64,000 nucleotides of DNA from contig CAZVZG010000006.1 in NCBI GenBank assembly GCA_964630785.1, positions 113,105 to 177,104 of the forward strand, in the 5' to 3' direction. The notes under the pieces are model-generated. The model made no database searches and was not told where the DNA came from. It was given only the letters and a program-made list of their open reading frames with translations. Every line of letters starts with the position of its first letter. Within the stretch, counting starts at the first letter, position 1. This DNA comes from JADLCX01 sp964630785 (GTDB taxonomy: Bacteria > Planctomycetota > Phycisphaerae > Phycisphaerales > UBA1924). Both the position numbers and the translations under genes were made by a program. Positions 1-15,878 of the stretch are shown piece after piece.

Positions 1-1
1 G

Positions 2-532
2 CTGGTGAACCCGCTGGGCGCCGGAGCGAGCGTTGAGGCCCATGTCGGCCTGGCCGACGTCTCGCCCACGGCGATCCTGGGCGACCTCGACGGCGACAAC
101 GTGAGCGACGATCCGCTCGTTTCGCCCGAGGATTTTTACACCGTTCCCGACGACCCCGGGGCCGTCGGCCTGAGCCCCGGGAGCGGGGGCGGCGACGCGG
201 TGGATATCGCGACCGCCATCGACCCGCTGACCGGCGCGCCCGCAAACCTGGCGTGGATCGACTTTGTCCGGATCACCACGGCCGTCAACGCCATCAACCC
301 GCCGCTGGGGGAGATGTCCACCGAGGTCAGTGCGGTGGCGGACGTGCGCCCGCGGTACACCGCCGACTGGAACCTCGACGGCGCGGTGGGCGTGCAGGAC
401 ATCTTCGATTTTCTGGCCGACTATTTCGCGGCCGACCCCGCGCGGGAAGGCGGGGGCGGCGACTTCAACGACTCCGGCACGACCACGGTGCAGGACGTCT
501 TCGATTTTCTGAGCGCGTACTTCGCCGGCTGA
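2..532 (+). CDS. C-terminal part of a secreted GC-type dockerin protein (5' end outside window)
   Basis: The reading frame is open from the first bases, so the gene starts upstream of the window. The visible part holds a stretch of the type G-G-D-A-x-D-I ... I-D-F-V-R, seen in planctomycete surface proteins, and then two dockerin-like repeats. The first reads D-W-N-L-D-G ... V-Q-D-I-F-D-F-L-A-D-Y-F and the second D-F-N-D-S-G ... V-Q-D-V-F-D-F-L-S-A-Y-F. It ends in FAG rather than the usual FAGCP. The paired Asp/Asn-rich loops suggest calcium binding as in dockerins (inference). The function of the missing N-terminal part cannot be told. A prepilin-like gene starts 18 bases downstream on the same strand. 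Confidence 0.75.
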   Translation: MVNPLGAGASVEAHVGLADVSPTAILGDLDGDNVSDDPLVSPEDFYTVPDDPGAVGLSPGSGGGDAVDIATAIDPLTGAPANLAWIDFVRITTAVNAINPPLGEMSTEVSAVADVRPRYTADWNLDGAVGVQDIFDFLADYFAADPAREGGGGDFNDSGTTTVQDVFDFLSAYFAG

Positions 533-550
533 ACCTGCGATCGGACCACC

Positions 551-1435
551 TTGGCCGCGAACACACGCACATCTCCCGCGTTTACGCTCGTCGAGCTGCT
601 CGTGAGCATCGCGATCGTCGGGCTGTTGATCGCGGTCCTGCTGCCGTCGCTCGGCGGCGCGAGGTCAACGGCGCGCTCGTCGCTGTGCGCATCGAACGTG
701 CGTCAGATCGCGCTGGCCAACGACGCGTACGCGAACGACCACGGCGACCGCTACTGCCCCGGCGCCGCCGATATCAGCGCGAACCTCAACCGCTGGCACG
801 GGTCGCGTCCGAGCCCGGGCGCGCCGTTTACGGCCGCGGGGGGGGCGTTGACACCCTACCTCGCCGGCGACGCGGCAGGAGGCGCCGGCGCGAGCGTGGC
901 CGTTCGGGCCTGCCCCGAGTTTGTCCCGACGCAGCTCGCGCTGGCCGCGGCCGCGCCGGGCGCAGGCGGGTTCGAGCGCTCCGCGGGCGGCTACGGCTAC
1001 AACAACGCCTTTGTCGGAACCGATCGCTCGGCGGGCGAGCACGGTGCGGACGGCCGCACGCTGTGGGTGGTGGTGAGCGACCGGACCGGCGCCGCCCGGT
1101 CGCGGTTCGCCGATCCGTCGGGCACGGCCGGGTTCGCGGACGCCGCGATCGCTGACGGCAACCCCACTGCGGGGGTGGCGGAGTATTCGTTTATTGAGCC
1201 CAGAATCTGGCCCGATTCCGTGTCGGACCGGCCCGACCCGTCGATCCACTTCCGGCACCCGCGCGGCCGCAACGCGGACGACGGTCGGGCGAACGTCGCC
1301 TGGCTCGACGGCCACGTCGCGCCCCGATCGATGACGCATTCGAGATTGAGCGCGATCTACGGTGTTGATCCGGCGGCGTACGGGATCGGGTGGTTCGGGA
1401 CAACCGACGACAACGGCGAGTTCGACTATCCGTGA
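551..1435 (+). CDS. Prepilin-type N-terminal methylation domain protein (H-X9-DG type)
   Basis: The protein is 294 residues from a TTG start. Its N-terminus carries a class III signal, P-A-F-T-L-V-E-L-L-V-S, followed by a single hydrophobic helix, which is the substrate pattern of prepilin peptidase. A Lys-poor, Gly/Ala-rich extracellular part follows, and near the C-terminus comes N-V-A-W-L-D-G-H-V, the H-X9-DG style motif typical of planctomycete pseudopilins. These proteins are abundant in planctomycetes and are probably exported through a type II/IV-like system; the exact role is unknown. The TTG start has only a weak ribosome binding site, but no ATG lies before the FTLVELL motif. It follows the dockerin gene closely and may be cotranscribed with it. 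Confidence 0.75.
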   Translation: MAANTRTSPAFTLVELLVSIAIVGLLIAVLLPSLGGARSTARSSLCASNVRQIALANDAYANDHGDRYCPGAADISANLNRWHGSRPSPGAPFTAAGGALTPYLAGDAAGGAGASVAVRACPEFVPTQLALAAAAPGAGGFERSAGGYGYNNAFVGTDRSAGEHGADGRTLWVVVSDRTGAARSRFADPSGTAGFADAAIADGNPTAGVAEYSFIEPRIWPDSVSDRPDPSIHFRHPRGRNADDGRANVAWLDGHVAPRSMTHSRLSAIYGVDPAAYGIGWFGTTDDNGEFDYP

Positions 1436-1476
1436 CCCCGACCCGACGCGGTCGTGCTCGCGACACCGAAGAAGAC

Positions 1477-1510
1477 GAGGGCCGCCCGCGCAGTTCAGCG
1501 GACGGCCCTC
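1477..1510 (-). terminator. Probable terminator downstream of rpoC
   Basis: GAGGGCCG (1477-1484) pairs with CGGCCCTC (1503-1510) around an 18-base loop. On the minus strand the stem is followed by a pyrimidine-rich run, GTCTTCTTCGG. It lies 25 bases after the rpoC stop and also serves the convergent prepilin-like gene poorly, since no T run follows on the plus strand. Confidence 0.5.
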
Positions 1511-1535
1511 GGTGTGTTCAAGTTGATCCCGTCGG

Positions 1536-5915
<4,380 letters not shown>

Positions 5916-6069
5916 GGTTGTCTCCAGGGGGTGGGCCGGGCCGTGGGGCTCGGCCGCCCTCGCCGATCGCCTCGGGGGACGGCGATCGGATTGAGCAGGC
6001 GGGATTGTCGAGTCTCGGACGTCTTCACGCTCGGCCGGGGTAGAGCGGCCGAGGCGGGGGGAGGTCGCG

Positions 6070-9876
<3,807 letters not shown>

Positions 9877-10050
9877 CGGAGTCCCTCAGATGGTGTGATC
9901 GCCGTACAGGCCGTCGCCGGCCGTCGGTCAGAATTTCGTGAAGTACGTGTCGCCCAAATCGCCCATTGCCCGTCGCGCTGTCGCGAGTCGAATCGCCTAG
10001 TGTACCCGCGCACCACGTTCCGGGCAAGCGGCCCCACCAAGCGCAAAGTA

Positions 10051-10077
10051 AGGGCTTCCCGCGAACCGGGAAGCCCT
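10051..10077 (-). terminator. Perfect 11-bp hairpin between rplL and rpoB (attenuator candidate)
   Basis: AGGGCTTCCCG (10051-10061) and CGGGAAGCCCT (10067-10077) form a perfect stem with the loop CGAAC. On the minus strand TACTTTGCGC follows, a weak U-rich tail. It lies 56 bases after the rplL stop and 174 bases before the rpoB start. In E. coli a partial terminator between rplL and rpoB sets the ratio of ribosomal protein to polymerase; the same role here is inferred. Confidence 0.55.
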
Positions 10078-10133
10078 CAACCTTGGTTGTTTCTCGATCG
10101 GTCACTTTTCATAAGTGACTGATTCTCAAGGAC

Positions 10134-10514
10134 TTAGGCCAGCTCGACGGTGCCGCCGGCCTCTTCGACCTGCTTCTTGAGCTTCTCGGCGTCGGCTTTG
10201 GCCAAGCCCTGCTTGATCGGCTTGCCGGGGGCCTCGACGAACGCCTTGGCCTCGGCCAGACCCAGGCCGGTGGCCTCGCGGACCACCTTGATGACGGCGA
10301 TCTTCTTGGCGGGGTCCGAGCCCTTGAGGACGACGTCGAACGTGCTCTTCGCTTCGGCCGCCGGGGCCGCCGCACCGCCGCCGCCGCCGGCCATCACGAC
10401 CGCACCGCCGGCCGCGGCCTCGATGCCGTAGGTGTCCTTCATGTACTTGCCGAGCTCGACGGCGTCCTTGAGGGACAGACCGGCCAGCTTGTCACCGAGT
10501 TCCTGAATGCTCAT
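10134..10514 (-). CDS. rplL: 50S ribosomal protein bL12 (L7/L12)
   Basis: The 126-residue stalk protein has an N-terminal dimerisation domain, an Ala/Gly-rich hinge (about residues 34-56, including five glycines in a row) and the C-terminal factor-binding domain with V-I-K-V-V-R-E-A-T-G-L-G-L-A-E-A-K. This domain recruits the translation GTPases to the ribosome. It lies after rplJ and before the attenuator-like hairpin and rpoB, the usual bacterial order. Confidence 0.97.
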   Translation of the reverse strand: MSIQELGDKLAGLSLKDAVELGKYMKDTYGIEAAAGGAVVMAGGGGGAAAPAAEAKSTFDVVLKGSDPAKKIAVIKVVREATGLGLAEAKAFVEAPGKPIKQGLAKADAEKLKKQVEEAGGTVELA

Positions 10515-10651
10515 GGGTCAATCCTCGATCTGCTTGCCCCGCGGCGCGCGGCCGCGGGTGTGTTGATCCGCCCGATAGGCGCCGGAACAGTTCCGGCATT
10601 TAACCCCGTTCGGGGCCAGTCTGGCGGCGTATCGCCTGCTTCTACCGGGGT

Positions 10652-11200
10652 TCAGCCCGCCTTCTTGGCGATGGCCTCGCCCTTCTCCAGTTTGGTCTCG
10701 ATCGACTTGATGATGCCCGCGACGGTCGAGCCCGGGCCCTTGACCTGCGCCAAGAGCGATCGGGCCGGCCCGAGCAGCAGGGCCACGGTCTGGCCGAGCG
10801 CTTCCTCGCGGGTTGGATACTTGCTCAGCTCGGTCACGCCGGCCTTGCCCTTGTAGAGCGTGCCGTCGAGAATCGCGCCCTTGAGCTCCACCAGCGGGAA
10901 CTCGGCCAGCGCCTTGACCAGCTCTCGGGCGACGTGGACCACCGACGCCCCGCCGTAGCACACCACGCTGGGGCCTTCGAGCAGCGGGTCGAACGCCGCG
11001 AGCCCGGTGTCCTTGAACGCGGCCCTGGCCAGCGAGTTGCGGACGGTGGTCAGCTTGATCTCTTTTTCACGCAGCGCCTTGCGCAGACGGGTGGTGTCGA
11101 TGCCGGTCACGCCGCGCATGCTGATGAGCGCCGCGTCGTTGAAGCCTTCCATCCGGACCTTGTAGTCACGGACGATCATCTGTTTGATCTGCTTGGACAT
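10652..11200 (-). CDS. rplJ: 50S ribosomal protein uL10
   Basis: The 182-residue protein anchors the bL12 stalk to 23S rRNA. The N-terminal RNA-binding domain and G-P-S-V-V-C-Y-G region are present, and the C-terminal helix (from about residue 140) would carry bL12 dimers. It is 56 bases downstream of rplA and 137 bases upstream of rplL. The rplJ-rplL gap contains small GC hairpins such as CCCCGTTCGGGG, which could be processing or pausing sites. In E. coli the uL10-bL12 complex represses translation from the rplJ leader; the short leader here was not modelled. Confidence 0.96.
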   Translation of the reverse strand: MSKQIKQMIVRDYKVRMEGFNDAALISMRGVTGIDTTRLRKALREKEIKLTTVRNSLARAAFKDTGLAAFDPLLEGPSVVCYGGASVVHVARELVKALAEFPLVELKGAILDGTLYKGKAGVTELSKYPTREEALGQTVALLLGPARSLLAQVKGPGSTVAGIIKSIETKLEKGEAIAKKAG

Positions 11201-11256
11201 TTGCCCGACTCCTGGGAACCAACCCGCTATTCGCTATCCGATATCCGCCATCCCGT

Positions 11257-11964
11257 TTACTCGGCCACGACGGCCTGGGCGATCTTGACCTGCACGCTGG
11301 GCGTCATGGCGCCCGCGATGGCGCACTTCTTGATGAACAGACCCTTGGCCGCGCTAGGCCGGGACTTCTCGATGGTGTGGATGAAGTGCTCAAGGTTGGC
11401 CGCGAGGTCCTCGGCCTTGAACGACATCTTGCCGATCACCGCGTGGACATTGCCGCCCTTGTCGTTGCGGTATTCGACCTTGCCGGCCGAGTATTCCTTG
11501 ACCGCGCCGGGCACGTCCTGCGTGACAGTGCCGCTCTTGGGCGAGGGCATGAGGCCCTTGGGGCCGAGCACCTTGCCCAGCTTAGACACCACGCGCATCA
11601 TGTCCGGCGTGGCGACGGCCACGTCGAAATCCATCCAGCCGCCCTCGATCTTGGCGACCAGGTCGTCGGCGCCCGCCTCGACAGCGCCCGCGTCCTTGGC
11701 GGCCTTGGTCAAGTCTTCGCGGCAGAACGCGATCACGCGCTTGCTCACGCCGATGCCCCGCGGCAGGCTGACCGAGCCGCGGATCGCCTGGTCGGCCTGG
11801 GCCGGGTCGATGCCGAGGTACATCACCACGTTGACCGTCTGGTCGAACTTGGTGCCCTTGAACTTCTTGACCGCGCCGCACGCCTCCGCGGGGGCCAGGG
11901 CCTCCGCGGGCTGCAGTTCGAGGTTTGCTCGCTGACGCTTGCTGGGTTTGCGTGTCTTGCTCAT
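11257..11964 (-). CDS. rplA: 50S ribosomal protein uL1
   Basis: The ATG at 11964 gives 235 residues, beginning MSKTRKPSKRQR, which fits the uL1 family; a longer open frame upstream overlaps rplK and is not used. The core has F-D-Q-T-V-N-V-V-M-Y-L-G-I-D-P near the start and the G-P-K-G-L-M-P-S-P-K-S-G-T-V motif in the middle. uL1 forms the mobile stalk near the E site and commonly represses its own operon. It begins 5 bases after the rplK stop, so the two are translationally linked. Confidence 0.96.
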   Translation of the reverse strand: MSKTRKPSKRQRANLELQPAEALAPAEACGAVKKFKGTKFDQTVNVVMYLGIDPAQADQAIRGSVSLPRGIGVSKRVIAFCREDLTKAAKDAGAVEAGADDLVAKIEGGWMDFDVAVATPDMMRVVSKLGKVLGPKGLMPSPKSGTVTQDVPGAVKEYSAGKVEYRNDKGGNVHAVIGKMSFKAEDLAANLEHFIHTIEKSRPSAAKGLFIKKCAIAGAMTPSVQVKIAQAVVAE

Positions 11965-11969
11965 CCGGC

Positions 11970-12398
11970 TCAGCCCTCCACCGTAACGCCCATGTTCCGG
12001 GCCGTGCCTTCGATGATGCGACACGCCGCCTCGAGCGAGCCCGCGTTCAGGTCGGCGAGCTTCTCCTTGGCGATCGACTCGACCTGCTTCTTGGTGATCT
12101 TGCCGACCTTCTCCTTGTTCGGGACGCCCGAGCCCTTCTCGATCTTGGCGGCCTCGCAGATGAGCACGGACGCGGGCGAGCTCTTGATCTCGAACGAGAA
12201 GGTGCGGTCGTTGTACACCGTGATCACGCAGCCCACGACCTTGCCGTTGAGCTTCGCGGTGGCGTCGTTGAACTGCTTGACGAACTGCCCGGGGTTGATG
12301 CCGGCACCGCCGAGCGCGGGGCCCAGCGGGGGCGCGGGCGTCGCCTTCCCACCCGGGGCCATCACCTTCAGACGATTGACAACTTCTTTCTTGGCCAT
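11970..12398 (-). CDS. rplK: 50S ribosomal protein uL11
   Basis: The ATG at 12398 gives 142 residues, the normal length, starting MAKKEVVNRLKV; the open frame extends further upstream but lacks family similarity there. The conserved P-P-L-G-P-A-L-G-x-x-G-I-N motif and the C-terminal RNA-binding domain are clear. uL11 binds the GTPase-associated centre of 23S rRNA. It is the first gene of the operon; nusG and secE, often upstream, are not in this window, where a divergent tRNA-Leu lies instead. Confidence 0.97.
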   Translation of the reverse strand: MAKKEVVNRLKVMAPGGKATPAPPLGPALGGAGINPGQFVKQFNDATAKLNGKVVGCVITVYNDRTFSFEIKSSPASVLICEAAKIEKGSGVPNKEKVGKITKKQVESIAKEKLADLNAGSLEAACRIIEGTARNMGVTVEG

Positions 12399-12550
12399 GC
12401 TGCTCCACCTCCCACCGGCCGGCCGACGCGGCCCCACAAGGGCCATTGCTCGGCTACTCGTTCCCGGCCAAGGGAGGCGAGCGGACGCGGTGGTAAACGG
12501 TCTTGGCTGTCCCCCGCCGGTCGTCCAGTCAGACCCCCGGCAGGGACGCA

Positions 12551-12579
12551 ATAGTTGGCAGGCCGCTGAGCCCGGTCAA
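12551..12579 (-). promoter_or_regulatory. Candidate sigma-70-type promoter for the rplK operon
   Basis: On the minus strand TTGACC (12574-12579) is separated by 17 bases from AACTAT (12551-12556). Transcription from it would leave a leader of about 145 nucleotides before rplK. The -35 matches well and the -10 poorly, so this is only a candidate. Confidence 0.35.
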
Positions 12580-12619
12580 GTTCCGATCAACCTTGCCCGG
12601 TTTCAATAGAATCACCGTC

Positions 12620-12706
12620 GGGCCCGTGGCGGAACGGCAGACGCAGCGGACTTAAAATCCGCGGCCGGTTCATCCCGGCGTGTGGGTTCAACTCCCACCG
12701 GGCCCA
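12620..12706 (+). tRNA. tRNA-Leu (anticodon UAA)
   Basis: The acceptor stem GGGCCCG (12620-12626) pairs fully with CGGGCCC (12699-12705), with discriminator A at 12706. The anticodon stem GCGGA/TCCGC encloses CTTAAAA with anticodon UAA. There is a long variable arm, as expected for leucine tRNA, and a T arm GTGGG-TTCAACT-CCCAC. CCA is not encoded. A TAGAAT at 12607-12612 is a likely -10 box just upstream, without a clear -35. Confidence 0.95.
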
Positions 12707-12768
12707 TTGCCGGCGATGGGGCAGTCCTGTCCACAGCATCCCGAAGCGGGCCATACCGCAAAATGAAA

Positions 12769-12798
12769 CAGGGGCCCCGGCAACCGCCGGGGCCCCTG
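12769..12798 (-). terminator. Rho-independent terminator of the 12832-15195 gene
   Basis: CAGGGGCCCCGG (12769-12780) and CCGGGGCCCCTG (12787-12798) form a perfect 12-bp stem with a 6-base loop. On the minus strand TTTCATTTT follows. It lies 33 bases after the stop codon of the dockerin-type gene. Confidence 0.8.
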
Positions 12799-12831
12799 CA
12801 ATCGATCCTGTCTTTGCGGGTGGGCACGCGG

Positions 12832-15195
12832 TTACGGGCAACCGCTGAAGTAGCCGCCCAGGAAGTCGAAGATGTCCTGCACGTTCGTGGCCGAATCGTG
12901 GTTGTAGTCGGCGTTCTGGGAGAAGTAGCCACCGAGGAAGTCGAACAGATCCTGGACGCCCAGCGACCCGTCGTGGTTCCAGTCGGACGGGCAGGGATTG
13001 TCCTCGCAACCCGTGGTGACAAACTTGAAGTCGTCGATCGCCGCCTCGACCGTGTCGGGAGCGCCCAGGTCTTGGGCGATAAAGCGAACCTTCATCTGGC
13101 CGGTGAGCGGGATGCTCACGGGAATATCCGCCAACTCCCAGCCGCCGTTGCCCGACGCCGCATCGACGGTTTCGAGCGTGACCCAGGTCGCGCCGTTGTC
13201 GTTGGAGATCTGCGAAACGAACGGATCGTTCCGCGACGTGGAGGTTCCGCTGAAGTACCAGCGCCAGTACTGCACGCGGGCGGTCAGCACACCCGAGAGG
13301 TCGATCACCGGCGAGACCAGCGTGGTCTTGCCGCCGTCAACGTCGGCCGCACCGGCGGGGCCGCCCGCCGTGCCCTGACCCGTGAACCAGCAGTTGACAC
13401 CGGGATCCGGGGTGTGATCGTCCCCGGGCTGGATCATGACCGCGCCGGAGCCCGGGTTGTAGCTGGTGGGGATCGGGTCGCCGCGCACCCAGCGGCCCGA
13501 CACCGCCGCGGTGTCGCTCGGATCGGAACCGACCCAGTTCTTGTCGATCTCAAAGTCGTCCGGGAAGGTGGTCGTCACAACGCCGACCGGCCGAGCGAAC
13601 GGAGCGTTCGCCCCCTGCAGAGGCCAGGTCACCACGCCGCTGGTGGCGCCCGTGGCCTGGATATAAAACGAGACCACGTGCCCGCAGCTCGTGCCCGGGA
13701 TCTGGGCGGTGTAGGAGTCGCCCGTGGTGTGGGTCATGGGGACCTGGGTGAACGGATCGCCCGGCGTGCTGCTGTAGCGGTAAAAGGCGAAGGCCGAATC
13801 GGACTGCACCTGATCGTCGCCGGGCGTGATCGTGCCGGTCAGCGTGAAGGGCGTGCCGGGCGGGATCAACTCGGGCACGGTCGCGGTGTCCACCCGCACG
13901 CGGATGTTCCGCGGGATCTGGACGCTCGGCACCGGGATGCCCGTGAACGCCACCTCGGCCGGAGAGGCGTCGGCGTGGGCGTCGGCGGGCTTGTAGAGCT
14001 CGATCGTGCCCGAACCTGTGCCCGGCTCGGCGTTGGCGTCGAACCGGAAGTTGTACATGGTGCCCCAACGCAGCGCGTTGGCGTTGTCGTTGGTTGCGTA
14101 AGCCTCGGTAGCCCAGCGCAGAGTCGTTGAGCCGATGCTGGGCGTCCACTCGGTGTTGCTGAAGTTGCGGGGCGTAGCGCCCATCGGGATGCCGTCGCCG
14201 CTGTGATAGAGGCCGCCCTTGAAGCCAAGGTTCTCGGGCACCACGCCGGTGGGCAGATTGAAGCGGATCCCACCCGCCGAGCGGTCGCTGCAGACATTCT
14301 CCACGGCGTACTCGTAGTGGTAGGTGCCGTCGTTGTTGTCGGTCACCTTGCAGGCCACGTACATGGTGCCGGTGCACTGGTGGTAGACCGTGTTGGCCCC
14401 GACGGTCTCCGCGTACACGCCGTCGCTGGGAATGTCGACCCGCACGATGGTGACGGTGGGGTCGGCGTCACGCCACGCGAAGATCGCGGGCTTGGTCCGT
14501 TGCGTGGTGGAGGCGAGCGTCACGTTGACCGTGGTCGCGTTGACATAGTTGAGGTTGATGCGCCGGTACGAGGCGTTGTTGGCCGCGTTGCCGGCCAGGG
14601 CGTCGTCACGGGTGACGTACTGGCCTTCGACGAAGTACTGCGCACCGGCATTGAGGCTGGTGCGGATGTCCTCGTCCCGGACCTGGAGGCGACGGGCCAC
14701 GGTTCCGTTCCACGTCGGGTTGGCGGGCGGATACACGAAATATCCGGTCGCCGCGTTGACCTGGTAGCGAGGTCCGGCGTTGGTCTGGCCGCCGTTGAGG
14801 CCCGCGCTGTACGGGTCGGAGCAGCCCACGCCCAGCACTGTTCCACCCTGTCCGCTGCACGAGCCGCAGATGCTGCCGGTGAGGGCGGTGAAGCCGTGCT
14901 TGAGCCAGGACTGACCGATCTGCTCGAAGCGCCCGTCCTTCAATCGGTACATGTTCTGACCGATGACCGGGTGCTGGTTGTTATTCGCCTGCCAACTGAC
15001 GTTCTGCGTGCCCATGTTGCACGAGATGGTCCCGACGGCGAAGGCGTGAACGCCGCCGACGCTTCCGTAGTAGTCCAGGTCGTAGAGGTCGCCGACGATG
15101 ACGTCGGGGCCGACCGACTGTCCCACCGACACCCCGGCCGCGCACAGCATCGCCGCGAGCGCCAGGCCAACCCGAGCACCAGTGACCATCTTCAT
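12832..15195 (-). CDS. Secreted GC-type dockerin protein with two repeats
   Basis: The ATG at 15195 gives 787 residues and is preceded by GGAGG; the frame extends 31 codons further but without a signal. A signal peptide follows (MKMVTGARVGLALAAMLCAA, cut near V-G-Q). The body is rich in aromatic beta-strand segments. Near residues 570-740 a jelly-roll-like module begins F-P-D-D-F-E and contains W-Y-F-S-G-T and I-D-D-F-K-F, like domains found with MAM or carbohydrate-binding folds. The C-terminus has two dockerin-type repeats, D-W-N-H-D-G ... V-Q-D-L-F-D-F-L-G-G-Y-F and D-Y-N-H-D-S ... V-Q-D-I-F-D-F-L-G-G-Y-F, and ends SGCP. It is probably surface anchored or secreted; substrate unknown. Confidence 0.85.
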   Translation of the reverse strand: MKMVTGARVGLALAAMLCAAGVSVGQSVGPDVIVGDLYDLDYYGSVGGVHAFAVGTISCNMGTQNVSWQANNNQHPVIGQNMYRLKDGRFEQIGQSWLKHGFTALTGSICGSCSGQGGTVLGVGCSDPYSAGLNGGQTNAGPRYQVNAATGYFVYPPANPTWNGTVARRLQVRDEDIRTSLNAGAQYFVEGQYVTRDDALAGNAANNASYRRINLNYVNATTVNVTLASTTQRTKPAIFAWRDADPTVTIVRVDIPSDGVYAETVGANTVYHQCTGTMYVACKVTDNNDGTYHYEYAVENVCSDRSAGGIRFNLPTGVVPENLGFKGGLYHSGDGIPMGATPRNFSNTEWTPSIGSTTLRWATEAYATNDNANALRWGTMYNFRFDANAEPGTGSGTIELYKPADAHADASPAEVAFTGIPVPSVQIPRNIRVRVDTATVPELIPPGTPFTLTGTITPGDDQVQSDSAFAFYRYSSTPGDPFTQVPMTHTTGDSYTAQIPGTSCGHVVSFYIQATGATSGVVTWPLQGANAPFARPVGVVTTTFPDDFEIDKNWVGSDPSDTAAVSGRWVRGDPIPTSYNPGSGAVMIQPGDDHTPDPGVNCWFTGQGTAGGPAGAADVDGGKTTLVSPVIDLSGVLTARVQYWRWYFSGTSTSRNDPFVSQISNDNGATWVTLETVDAASGNGGWELADIPVSIPLTGQMKVRFIAQDLGAPDTVEAAIDDFKFVTTGCEDNPCPSDWNHDGSLGVQDLFDFLGGYFSQNADYNHDSATNVQDIFDFLGGYFSGCP

Positions 15196-15310
15196 ATGGC
15201 ATAATCCTCCGCGCGCCGAGCAGAATGGCCCAACGCGGCATTGATGAACCGAATGGTGTCCGATCTGGACGCCCCAGTCTAATCCCAAGAGTCAAGCGAT
15301 GCACCCTAAC

Positions 15311-15335
15311 ATCGGCCGGGAATCCGACAATTTTG
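15311..15335 (-). promoter_or_regulatory. Weak sigma-28-like promoter candidate upstream of the dockerin gene
   Basis: On the minus strand CAAA (15332-15335), 15 bases, then GCCGATGT resembles the flagellar sigma factor consensus TAAA-N15-GCCGATAA. It lies about 115 bases before the ATG. No second element confirms it and chance is possible. Confidence 0.2.
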
Positions 15336-15362
15336 CTAAATTTTTGCCACAGAGCAACCCGG

Positions 15363-15391
15363 TTGGCCCCAACCGTCCCCCGGTCTATACT
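15363..15391 (+). promoter_or_regulatory. Promoter of rpsP
   Basis: TTGGCC (15363-15368), a 17-base spacer and TATACT (15386-15391) form a good sigma-70-type promoter. Transcription would start near 15398, leaving a leader of about 58 nucleotides before the rpsP GTG. Confidence 0.6.
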
Positions 15392-15455
15392 CTCGGCCCA
15401 ACCCCGACCGGGACCCTCCCGCCGGGGCCGTTGTCCCTGTCTCAGGAGCAGCCTC

Positions 15456-15806
15456 GTGGTTCGGATTCGCATGCAGCGCGTTGGTCGTCGGCACGTTCCC
15501 TTCTTCCGGATCAACGCGATCGACAAGCAGATCAAGCGCGACGGCAAGGTGCTTGAGAACCTGGGCTGGTACAACCCCTCGGCCAAGGACGAGTCCAAGC
15601 AGCTCCTTCTCAACGACGAGCGCGTCAAGCACTGGCTCGCGATGGGCGCCCGCCCCAGCGACACCATGATGGACATCCTCTCCAAGCGGAACCTCGTCGA
15701 CGCGGCCGCGTGGAAGGCCGTCCGCGACACCCGGGCCAAGGCCCGCCAGGAGCACGCCGCGAAGCTCGCGGCCGCTCCCAAGAAGGACGACAAGAAGAAG
15801 TCCTGA
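15456..15806 (+). CDS. rpsP: 30S ribosomal protein bS16
   Basis: A GTG start at 15456, preceded by AGGAG, gives MVRIRMQRVGRR, the standard bS16 N-terminus, and 116 residues in all. The segment L-E-N-L-G-W-Y-N-P is diagnostic. The C-terminal tail is Ala/Lys-rich, ending in K-K-D-D-K-K-K-S. bS16 helps assemble the 30S body. It heads the rpsP-trmD-rplS cluster, but an intrinsic terminator stands between it and trmD. Confidence 0.96.
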   Translation: MVRIRMQRVGRRHVPFFRINAIDKQIKRDGKVLENLGWYNPSAKDESKQLLLNDERVKHWLAMGARPSDTMMDILSKRNLVDAAAWKAVRDTRAKARQEHAAKLAAAPKKDDKKKS

Positions 15807-15837
15807 GCCCGCGGCCGACAACCCGATCATCGAACCC

Positions 15838-15863
15838 AAACCCGCGGAAGCCCGCGGGTTTTT
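15838..15863 (+). terminator. Intrinsic terminator between rpsP and trmD
   Basis: AAACCCGCG (15838-15846) pairs with CGCGGGTTT (15853-15861) around GAAGCC, with T residues running to 15863 and then CGTTT. It lies 31 bases after rpsP and 15 bases before trmD, so it may attenuate transcription into trmD rather than fully end it. Confidence 0.75.
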
Positions 15864-15878
15864 CGTTTACCATCGCCC

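Noticed and set aside
11965..12408. Extended rplA reading frame to 12408
   Set aside because: It runs through rplK; the ATG at 11964 gives the normal uL1 N-terminus.
12399..12619. Additional tRNA or nusG/secE upstream of rplK
   Set aside because: The region has no other cloverleaf and no coding frame with ribosomal or NusG features.
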